60,000 nt of DNA from Owenia fusiformis. Lineage: Eukaryota; Annelida; Polychaeta; Sabellida; Oweniidae. Both the position numbers and the translations under genes were made by a program. Location: positions 11,528,030 to 11,588,029 of the forward strand of contig CAIIXF020000009.1 of assembly GCA_903813345.2 (NCBI GenBank), in the 5' to 3' direction. Shown here piece by piece: positions 11,133 to 23,300 of the stretch (positions are counted from its first letter, which is position 1; each line of letters opens with the position of its first letter). Under the pieces are notes generated by a model. That model saw only the letters and a list, made by a program, of their open reading frames with translations, was not told the DNA's origin and ran no database searches.

Positions 11133-11270
11133 TATAGAACGGTACAACAAAAGATAAACCATACAAATCAAGTTGTAGAGGCAACCGATATACACACGAC
11201 AGAAGGTATTATAAAAACTAGAACTGTGAAACATAATAAAAATGGAAAGCTATTATAGTTGATAGGTAAA

Positions 11271-11352
11271 ATGGAAAAATTGTCCACGTGGATTTCCTTA
11301 CTGACATTTTGGGCGACTTATTTCCCGAATGCTTCAACATCTACGGGACAAG
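11271..11352 (+). CDS. Gene 2 exon 1: signal peptide
   Basis: ATG at 11271, donor GTAAAT at 11353. It encodes MEKLSTWISLLTFWATYFP followed by small residues (NASTSTG), a classic n-h-c secretory leader. It leaves in phase 1, as do most exons of this gene, which favours module shuffling. Confidence 0.8.
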
Positions 11353-14300
11353 GTAAATACATTTTTGTATAAAGTTATTATCAAATCTGGAAATTTGAAT
11401 CTAACATCACTATTTTTGAACTGATTTTAATTCTACCAGACTTGCCAATCTCTCTTTTGTTTTTCCGTAAAAAATACCAAACTCCCATACCGTTTTCTCC
11501 CGTAAAAACTCCCGTAAACTCCCGTACCGTATTTTTACTAAAATATCCCGTAATTTTTTTTAAAAATATGGCCGTAAAATCTCCCGTATTTTTGCTGAAA
11601 TCTCCCGTAAAATCTCCCGTATTCTGGTATAACTCCCATAAAATCTCCCGTATTCTAGGTATAACTCCCGTAAAATCTCCGTTTTTTGCTGTCGAAATCT
11701 ACCGTATTCAAAATGAATTTGACAAATTTGTGACCTTGATTATTGCAGGCATGCTTCTTTTTTTACTCCAAGAAGGATTGGCTCCCATGGTTCACTATCG
11801 ATACTTTCATAAATAACTTAAAAGTACTTCATTCCCATAATTCAAATTGCTTTTCTGCGATCAGTTCGGCATAAGTTTGCACACCAAATGTCCACAAACG
11901 GGGGCCAGTTCATATTCTGTCAAACTTCTGTCGAGAGAATACACTTTGTTTTTATATGGCGCTAAACAAAATATTCCCGCAATATAAGGCGCATTATGGG
12001 TAGGGATTGCTGTGAAATAATGAACGTAAGTGACATCTATTATAAGTTCTAATTAATTTATTAAATGCGCATACGTCATAATAATTTCAACCAATTAAAT
12101 CGCTGGATTTAATGCTCATGCGCGAAAAACCGAACCTAAAAATGAAAACTCACGTTTTTTTCAAAATCTACCGTAAAACTCCCGTTTTTCCAGAAACCTA
12201 CCGTAAGAACTCCCGTTTTTTCTAAATCTACCGTAAAAACTCCCGTTCTTTCTAAATCTACCGTAAAAACTCCAGTTTTTTCAAAATCTAAAGTAAAAAC
12301 TCCCGTTATTTCAGAAATTTACTGTAAAAACTCCCGTTCTTTCAGAATCTACCGTAAAAACTCCCGTTTTTTTCAGATATCTATCATAAAAACTACCGTT
12401 TTTTTAAAAATCTACCGCAAAAAATCCAGTTTTTTCATTTTAGGTTGGCAAGTCTGATTCTACGTACTTTTATTAATAAAACAATGTTTTGCAACAACTC
12501 TGAATCGTTTGATTCGTTTGATTTTTATTCAATTATACAAAATTATTTTTGCGTGTTTATTTCCCGAGAATCCGTCATTAAATTGCTGTTTTCCTTTTTC
12601 TAATACCTCTGGCTTAATAATATGCAGCGCCGTTGTGACTAGAACGCTATATCTTTCTGTTTTAATTCATGCATGACATCAAACGATTCAGATTAAAAAG
12701 ATTAAATTCAGATTTAAAAAAGAACACACATTTAGATATAAAGAGGGGGGGGGGGGGGATATACGGAGGGGGGGGGGGCAATATGTATAAAAGACATGAT
12801 TAGAGATGTTTCGCGATTTTAAGTCCTTTTACTCCAAATGTCCCCATTTTTCAGTCTCCAGGGATATATCATCCAGTTTCTTACTAAGTTAATGAGTTCA
12901 TTTTTCAAATACAAGAATTCGTGTGAAGTTGTTTCACTTTATAGAATTACTACTCCCCCCCCCTCCGTCCCCTCCCCCCCCCTCCGTCCCATTTTAATTA
13001 TTTTCGATTATTTTTTATTTTACGTATGGAAACTTATTTTATAAATTCAGCAATGACATTATTCTACATATAATATTTTACCATACCGTGCGCCTATCCA
13101 TTTAGCAATTCAATAGTAAACTTTTTCTTGAAAAAATTAATCTTCCAGATTTGTTGAATTTCCTAGCAGAAATTGCCTGCTCCCCCCCCCCCCTCCGTCC
13201 GAGATTCACGATCACCGGGCGTGATATCAGTTATCCAACTCTGTTATCCAAATGGATAACCAAAGCCTAAGTACATTTGCTCTACGGCTTATTCCTATAT
13301 TTCAAGATGCATATAAGGGAAGCTACGGCCGCCTTATTGTTGCCGATCAAATGTGACTGAGGCATTCAGGGCCGTGGCCAGGGGGGGGGGGGGGGTCAGG
13401 GGGTTAGAGCGACCCCCCTTGGCCAAGAATAATTTTAAAATCATGCAGATTTTCACTGTTCTGAGTATATTCCAAGCGATATTGGCCATCTATGGGCCAA
13501 AATTATCAAAATTGGACACTGGAATCTTTAAAAAATGAAACCCTTCAGCAAATCCTGGTTAGGGTCTGGCATAAGACGTCAAAACTTGTAAATGTATTAT
13601 TTCAGAATCCAAGTTCCTAATCGGTGAAGGTATTGACAAGTGCGTTGGCGATACTCGGGTCGCTACTGGTACTATTCACATGTCAGCGCGTGGAGAATGC
13701 GATGGTAAATCATTTAGGATAACTATGAGATAACGATTTTGTGGAAAACAAATAAATGACAAATGTAGAAAAAATCGACTTGGATACAATTTAGCAAGTT
13801 TGTCTGTAAGGCGTCGGAAGAAAAACAACGTACAAAAACTACTTTTACTAATACACACTAGGGACTATACAACTAAGTCACTGCAAAATAATGATATTCA
13901 ACATATTTATTTTAGATATTGGTGGGCATTGGGTTGGCTCTGGGGATGTCTGGAGAGACTGCCGTTTTGACTTGTGCAAAATTGAAAAATGGGGTATGCG
14001 ACATGGTATTGTACCCTCTAAGGTCAGTTATGGTTAAGAAGTCACCAAACCATTTCGAATTCATTGCTTTGGTGCCATATTTCATTTCCTTGCAATGGTG
14101 ATTTTATATAATATAGATAAATGTAAAGGTCGACAGTAAGTTTATCATTACTATAAAATTATTTGGGTTGGTTTAGATAGTACCTAAAAAGGCTTAAATG
14201 AACACTCGAACAGGTTTTATTATAGCTAGGTTCAATTGGATTTTAAACACGAGTTTAGTAAAATTTCCATTTTTTGTATTTAGTCATTTCAACATAAACT

Positions 14301-17300
14301 TCCAGCCTGGTTCCTGCCCGATTGGTTCTAAAAGGGCGTATGGTATGATAGATATGCCCTTCATAAATTGCAAGAATCTTGAAGGAGCTTACAATGATTA
14401 CACATACGACACCTTTGAAATTATGCAATGTCATCTAGACTGGTGCTACACCAATATATCGAATGGGTATCAGTTCGTACCTGCTTCAATCGGTGAGTGT
14501 TTTAAAGGTCCCAAGTGAGGAAATTTTGTAGCAATACATTAATCAATCAATAATTCATTAAAAATTGTTCCTCGCTTAATATGACATTAGTTCTAACGTT
14601 TACACTGTGAATGAAATAGAAACAATACAATTAACAGTATTAAAATAATAATTTGAAATGACTATATCCTACCAAATCACGTTGTTGTTTCATAGGGAAT
14701 TATCCCAGTTCACTGGTAAATGTTGAAATAAATGTAAACCAATAGCACAGATTAGAGAAAAGATTGTGCTTAATTTTGCCTCACAAACACTATGAAATAG
14801 TGTGTACAAAAGAAATAGTACATTGTACATAGCATACATAGTATACACAAAAGAAAATATAATCGAAGCACTTTAATAACTGCATTAGTGTTTCCTTGGT
14901 GATGTTTTGTTTTCCAATGCTGCAACGTTAACAACAATTGAATTACAATTATCATTGTACTAACTAATTAGTACACGTTCGGGATAATAATTTATCTATC
15001 AAATGTAACGATCAAATCAATGAAGAAATAAGTTTGAAAGGCAATGATTAGGCTGCTATTCGGGTTAATCATCAACCAATCAAATCAATTTAAAAATCTT
15101 AAAATTTGCAGGAGATATCTGTTAAAAACAGAAATTGAATAAGATAAGTCTCGGCTTCAATATGTTCATATATTCAATACATTAAAACAGCGGTGACATA
15201 TTGGCTTCTGTAATTAGTGACGTATATTGGGTCTGTAGCAGATTCTTACAACTTCAAATAATTTAACAAATACTGTATAGACTGACTTCAATTGTTTCCA
15301 AAATCATCTACATGTTTTCAGAAGTTAAAATCTGACTTAATATTTAAGATTTGACCTTCAATTACCTTTTCAAGGTCAAAAAAGGTCATAAAAGTCTTTT
15401 TTCAACTCGCTTCAAATTTACCAGTTTTTTTCAAAATCATCTCAAGATCTCGAGATTTCAAATCTGACTATAGACTTGACATTAAATGACATTCTCAAGG
15501 TCAAAATAGATGTGACCTTTAATGACCTCCTGAAGGTCAAAAAGGTCTTTTTATCTTGCTTCAACTAGGTGGTGACATTTTGTCATGTTAATGCCTTCTT
15601 GTAAGTTTAGGCTCATGTCCTAACGGCACACACAAAGTGCAAGGAAGGATTAAGATGCAGGGAAAAGAATGTCGTGATGTGGGAGGTAGTGCCAATGGAA
15701 ATGCTGCCGATGACGAATGGACGCAGTGTAACCTGGATTGGTGTAACTTGCCTGGTACGTATACGTAATGTTACGCGGTATCATTCATCTTCTATTTTTC
15801 ATATCTTCAAAAGTTCTTCTAAAGATTTTCTGATAAAAAAATTTTAAAGAAAAGTTGCCATCTTTTCATTTCTCAAATATTCAAATTTCCCGCCATTTTT
15901 CAAATAATTGTTAAAGAATTTAAGCCCAAGACTCAATGCATTATTTGCCAAATCATATCATGAAGGTGTTGTTTCCAAACCTCTGCATGACCGCGCAGCG
16001 AGAATGCAAACTTTAGGAAACAACGCCTGAGTGGAATGAAGCAGCTACAATGCATTGAGTCTTGGGCTTAAATTATTTTCACACATTGCAAATATTTTTC
16101 TATAAAATCATCTTAAAGGAACGGAATCACTAAAAGAACACATTTTTTGTTTTGCAAGGGTCAAGTTGGCAAATCCAATGTGAAAAATCCATTCATTATC
16201 CATGACAACTGTTTAACTAGTGACCTTGCATGTGTTATTGATATTTCACACACTGTTCATTATGTGAATACTCTGTTCGGATTTGTTGGAATCGGACACA
16301 CCTTGCCTAGCAATGTGTAAATGACATTTCTAATCATCAAATATTTCATTATACAGTGCATTTAACATATTATTTTAACGCCATTGTAAAGATTGAACAA
16401 ACACACACTATTCCAATGATAAAATGTCATATCTAATGTGCCATAGATGATATAGTATACAAATTGCAAACTAAGTGACATCATCGTGATATAGCCCAGG
16501 TTGCATTTTTTAAAGTCAGATTTTTCTATGTCAATTTTTTCTTGATATGCTAAACTCTCAAAATAGTGACTAGGTTGAATATATTATGTTTCAAATATTA
16601 CTGCATCTTTGGTCTCTATGAGAACTAGGATTTTAAAACACATTAACATCTGAACCATTTCCATGCATGGATGAGTTAATTTCTTGCTTATTGAATCCAC
16701 TAATAGTCTTAAAGTTTTTGACAAAAGACCCACAAGGATGAGTGCTATCCATTGTTGTAAATTGTGACTTATCAAAATATATTTGTAACCTCTTGTATTT
16801 AGTTTTATTTTTCAAATAAAAAGTCCTTCAAAAACCACTTCGCATACCACATTCTGATAGCATTACGGGTAAGACTATATTATAAATCAAAGTGGCTTAA
16901 ACTTTGTATCGGGCCTTTAAGTTTTTTGGCGTAGACATGGCTCATGGAAAGTTTTATTATAACATGATACATCCCGTTACAATTTAGGTCACTGTAAACA
17001 TTCAGAACGATTGATATCCGGAGATGTTTACCATGTTGATGACGCAAACATCACTGCATCCGGGAGTTTTGATCCTTCTATGGGTACAAACAGAGCTAGA
17101 CTAGACACACCACAAACGTATGTTGACGTAGAAATGTCTTTCATATTAACATTGCAGTTAACGTTACTATTGGAAAAACCGAAAAATGACATTTCGAATT
17201 CACTCTGGTAAAAATATGTCATTCCGTGGTTGTTATTATTTTAATCATAATATGGGTCAAATCCCCTCATGGGTATTATTATTTAAGTCATGATATGGGT

Positions 17301-20300
17301 CAAATCCCCTCGTGGGTATTATTATTTTAGTCATAATATGGGTCAAATTCCCTCATGGGTATTATTATTTTAGTCATAATACGGGTCAAATCCCCTCATG
17401 GGTATTATTATTTTAATCACAATATGGGTCAAATCCCCTCATGGGTATTATTATTTTAGTCATAATATGGGTCAAATTCCCTCATGGGTATTATTATTTT
17501 AATTATAATATGGGTCAAATCCCCTCGTGAGTATTATTATTTTAGTGATAATATGGGTCAAATCCCCTCATGGGTGTTATTATTTTAATCATAATATGGT
17601 TCAAATCCCCTCATGGGTATTATTATTTTAGTCATGATATGGGTCAAATCCCCTCGTGGGTATTATTATTTTAGTCATAATATGGGTCAAATTCCCTCAT
17701 GGGTATTATTATTTTAGTCATAATACGGGTCAAATCCCCTCATGGGTATTATTATTTTAGTCATAATATGGGTCAAATTCCCTCATGGGTATTATTATTT
17801 TAGTAATAATATGGGTCAAATTCCCTCATGGGTATTATTATTTTAGTCATAATACGGGTCAAATCCCCTCATGGGTATTATTATTTTAATCACAATATGG
17901 GTCAAATCCCCTCATGGGTATTATTATTTTAGTCATAATATGGGTCAAATTCCCTCATGGGTATTATTATTTTAGTAATAATATGGGTCAAATTCCCTCA
18001 TGGGTATTATTATTTTAGTCATAATACGGGTCAAATCCCCTCATGGGTATTATTATTTTAGTCATAATATGGGTCAAATCCCCTCATAGGTATTATTATT
18101 TTAGTCATAATATGGGTCAAATCCCCTCATGGGTATTATTATTTTAGTCATAATATGGGTCAAATCCCCTCATGGGTATTATTATTTTTATCATAATATG
18201 GGTCAAATCCCCTCATGGGTATTATTATTTTAGTCATAATATGGGTCAAATCCCCTCATGGGTATTATTATTTTTATCATAATATGGGTCAAATCCCCTC
18301 ATGGGTATTATTATTTTTATCATAATATGGGTCAAATTCCCTCATGGATAGTATTATTTTAGTCATAATATGGGTCAAATATCCTCATGGGTATTATTAA
18401 TTAATAAACACTACTAGTAATTTGTAGGGAAACCTTGAGAGGAGGCTGGGCAGCCGAATATCGTGATGATGTCAATCAGTGGATTCAAGTTAACCTTGGT
18501 GACGTTATGTTAGTGAATGGAGTTATTACTCAAGGAAGCGCTAGCTTGAACCAATGGGTTACATCATACAAGTTCTTCTACGGTAAAACCGAGGAGAATT
18601 GGGAGGAGTACAGAAAAGTAATTGAGATATCTTTCTCCCAATATTTAGTCGAGTCCTCAAAGGGTTTTGATGAGCTTCCAGTGTAAGAACAAAATGGCAG
18701 GTCCAGGCGATGAGTCTACTGGATCTCAAAATAATCCGTCAAAAAGTTAATTTAGTTAATTATCCATGAGGGCATGTGTCAATCAGCCAATATAAATTCT
18801 TGTATAAATCCAAGCTGCTTTGTTAACAAATTTCATAAGACCTTGTATTATTACCACCTTGCCGGGCCAGTTCTAGGGGTTTTAGTGCTAGTTTAGAAGG
18901 CATTCATTTTACGATATCGACCTGAGCAATATGTGACGTCATAGTGGCGGTCCATATTGCCGGTCAATAATGCAATTAATGACCGGCAATTTTCCCCGGG
19001 AAATTAGATATCGTTCAGTGCCTAAGATTTTCTTGCTGTTTCAGTCATGGTCACTAACGGTGGTCATAATACTAATAACGTCATTTCTGCAGGCAATATA
19101 GTGAAATATTGGACCGAGGGCCGAAGTTACTATTAAGGCATGGTTAAGGTGATGTTGGAACGAAAACGTTTTTGAAAAAATGATTTACCTGCACGTGAAA
19201 TGCTGATTTTTCATGCTTTCTAATTGTCCAATTTTGACAACACTGGAGTAACCATTGACCTGTTTCCATGTTTACTGAAAGAAAAATGTTTTCGTTCTAC
19301 ATGAACCTTGATACTTGAAGGATTAATCTAGATATCAATTGGTCCTATATATTATTATTAAACACAAATAGAAGATAGGTGGGCGTTCGATTAGCTAAAC
19401 GACATGCGTTACGCTTGAACACGTAGTAACATTTTCATAAAGCTAACTTTTCTCGTTTCTAATTAAAGGTCCTAACAGGAAATGTAGACCAAAACAGTTA
19501 CGTTACTAACGTGATTGAACCACCCGTGCTAGCCAGATTTGTTTGCATTAATCCTCAAACCTGGTCTATTCACATAAACATGAGATTTGACGTCATCGGA
19601 TGTTCGATTCCAGAAGGTAAGAATGTTTCCATAGCGCTAACAATCAGGTTTTCGACAATATTAATGCGGATATATTTTATTATCGACCAGTTTACTAAGA
19701 ATTTTAATATGAATATCCTTTATCTATCAATAATTTTATCAAAACTTGAAATTAAAAAAAATATGCAATAACATTTAATTAAGAATATGGCGCCATTTTG
19801 ATCAGCTTCAATTTCATATTATTTGACTACAAAATGAAGTGACAATAGACATTATTTCTTTTCACGTTAGATCATGTCTTTAGGGTCTATTTTTCTTGTG
19901 ACAGGTTTACAAGTTTTTCTTTCTAGGTTCTTTATAGTCATTTTCTTTTGACACTTGTGCTTAGATATCCATAGAATATGTTATTTTTACAGGACAACGA
20001 AGATATTTTCATGATTGTTATGTTTTCTTTGTCCCAAAGCGGGCAAATCACGCCCCATGGAAGTATGAAATATTCTATTGCTTAAGTTTTGCCTCATATA
20101 TTTTAATTTGCCTCATATATCTAAATTTGCCTCACCTTCTTTTTAATCATGACTACACCCTTGAAGAACTTATTATGGTTTTGTTGAATATTATTACAGA
20201 GGTTCATTGCAAGAAGTTAACAGATCCACCCTCTGGCCATACGATGATATCTCAGCTGAACGGACGGAATGTTGGCGCAATAGTCGAGTACAAATGCTTG

Positions 20301-23300
20301 CCGGGGAACAGTTATTATTCCGGGGAATTCACAAAACAATGCAGGACTTATAGGTCATGGTATGGTGAATGGGTTGGTGATGACTTGAAATGTGCAGGTA
20401 TGAACATCGCTGGGGTGTTTCTATTGTAAAAATCCAAAATCAAATGTCACCAAAGAAACGTTAATAGTCCAAGTTTTGAAATGTACAGTATATGTATACC
20501 AAACAATAAAGCAGGCATGGTCCGCGTAGCAAACAAAATCTCATCATAAAAGAGAGTCCAAATCTACCATTGAGAAACTATAGAATGGTAATGGAGAAGT
20601 CCTTTGAGTTGTTGTGACTATCATCTGAATTCTTCCTAGGAGGCATTTACATATAAAAATGAGTAGCCAGAAAGACTAGACTCAAAAATCCGAAATTAAA
20701 GTAAAACAGAAACTGAGCAGAACAGAACAGAGACGTTATTTTTAAAGCTACAAAACCTCATTGTTCCAATGACAAGGCTCCATTGATGAATCTGCTATTT
20801 ATCTACGAGTGAATATCAATATACGACTGAACAAATGCAAATAGTCATACCTTTTATCCTTAGGCTGTTGTGATTTCGAGAAGACACCAACAACGATCAT
20901 TATTTACAATTTCAATACACTCTCACTTGAAATTCCCCAAGGTAAAAACATTATTACTTACATTGTGTATCAATACAATTTTAATATTTTCTTTCACTAT
21001 TTCCGTGTATAGCATCGCATCATACTGCCAAATATTATTAGATAGTAGTCGTGTTAGTTAATTTACTTAATATCACATTGGCTGATAAAGGAAATGTTTA
21101 TTGTCTGTCTAGTGCTGTATAATCATCAACGTATTGTACTAGTTTTTGTATAATACAGTGTACTTTATTCTGCTGTTTAAATTCAAACTTCTCATTTGCT
21201 TATTTCACAATTGCTTTGTGTGTTCTTCTACGATAGGGAATAGTGTGGATGAAAAGGGGGGCTATGTAGGGCTGAATACGATGCCAAGTGGTGTTATAAC
21301 AATAAATGATAGCGTACTCTCGAGTGAACTCAACAACACGTTCTGTTTAGAAACGTGGATAGATATCACTAGGTTAGAACAACAGAATGCAACTGTTTTT
21401 ATTAAGGTGTCTAACACCTTTGGAATGATAATCAGTAATTCCATTGACAACATTGAGCTTCTTGCCTATCTCACTTCAAATGATACAACAAAGACTCACA
21501 CAGTAAAACTAAATATGGAATTCGTGAAACATTCAAATATACTTCAAATAACTATGACAAGAGATGAGGAAATGGTCGGATACTTTCTAAATGGAGTCAA
21601 AATAATCACCAATGTAATAACAGAAGAACTAGGAACCCCGATGGATGATACCACAAAGGATTTTCTTGTGTTTGCAAGTGGTGACGTCACTATCTATTCA
21701 GTGCATCTGCAAAACACAAGCTGTTTCGAGACGGAGACATATAAAAATGGTAATGGTGAACTTTAGAATATGTTTATATATGTTTAATTTCTAATGTACA
21801 CCAGGGTGAGTGTAAGAGTAATTAAATAATGCATGAATATCAGTTTTGTGGATTCCTTATTTAAGTAAATGACGGAAATTAAATGTTGACCAGTCACCTC
21901 TTTCAGCCCAAACGCTGAAGAAAACTGGCTGTGAGACATCAGATAAAAGTATTAGACTATCATGTCAGGGGGACGATGTGCTAGTTGTTGATACTGTCGA
22001 AGTGGGCCAAAGCAACAACAACAATGGTATCAACTATATGTGTCGGTTTGAGTTCAACTCCTGGTGCAATATCCAGGAAGTGAAGAATGACAATGTGATC
22101 AAGGACATGTGTGATAAGCAAAATGAGTGCACAGTGCACTACGATGATTATTCTATCCTCAGACCTAATGATTGTGATGAAAGCCACAACGTAACAGCAG
22201 TTATCAAATACCACTGCATAAGTGAGTTATAAATATATTGTCTAATACATAACATGAACAGAAATGATAAATACATGTATGGACACTGGTGATATTGCAA
22301 ATGGTATGAATTTTTCAATAATGTAAACGACCATTTCTTATTTGAAATTCAACAACACAGGGCTCATGAACGGTAAATGATCTAGTAAATTGATGAATAG
22401 TAAATCAGATGAGAAAACAAATGGTTGCAGTCCTTTTCAAATATATATTTGAACAAACAATGGTTGCAGTCCTGTTCAAATATACATTTGAACAAACAAT
22501 GGATGCAGTCCTTTAACAAACAATGGTTGCAGTCGTTTTCAAATATATATTTGAACAAACAACGGTTGCAGTCCTTTTCAAATATATATTTGAACAACGA
22601 ATGGTTGCAGTCCTTTTCAAATATATATTTGAACAAACAATGGTTGCAGTCCTTTTCAAATATATATTTGAACAAACAATGGTTGCATTCCTTTTCAAAT
22701 ATATATTTGAACAAACAATGGTTGCATTCCTTTTCAAATATATGTTTGAACAAAGAATGGTTGCAGTTCTTTTCAAATGTATATTCGAACAAAAAATGAT
22801 GGATCATGATTTCATCGTAATGCAACTGTTCTGTTCAAACATTTCTACATGTAGTCAATTTTACTTTATATGGTTAGGCACAATGATATTTTTAAAGGAC
22901 AAATCAAAGAAAGAGAGCATGGCTACAATAACAGATGTGTTATCATACAATACCATGGTTTGACTTCGTAAAATATGTTCTTTGTGTTGGAATATTATTG
23001 AACAGGAAGTATTGTTACTGTTTCTCTTTCTCAACAAATATAAAAGAGGAAAATAACATATAAGACTCCATCATTGCAATATGGATATACCATTAGATGT
23101 TTTTTTCAGGAAAACAAAATATATATCCTCAGAATATAACAACATCACAATCGGTTTTATCGACTGTAAATGACCTGTCCCCATACGATTCTTGTGCTGC
23201 TGTACCCTCTGGTACAAGGGAGATAGCATTTAATTTGGGAAGCTGTTTTCAAATCAATGAACTGATAATTAACTTTAGTAAGTAGGCTTTGACTTGAAAA

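Larger units (their letters stand above)
9406..11270. other. Intergenic region between the LINE and gene 2
   Basis: AT-rich, no frame with coding character. It contains a short relic of a dispersed repeat (9961-10024) and, at the right end, the presumed promoter of gene 2. Confidence 0.5.

Noticed and set aside
11442-11816. 124-codon + frame
   Set aside because: It is built from the CTCCCGTAAAA repeat inside a TIR element.
17231-18400. CRISPR-like appearance of evenly spaced repeats
   Set aside because: The whole 43-bp unit is repeated with no unique spacers and the context is a eukaryotic intron.
22382-22963. Several 87-147-codon frames on both strands
   Set aside because: A 39-bp repeat without stops gives open frames in many phases; no splice or start logic and it lies in an intron.
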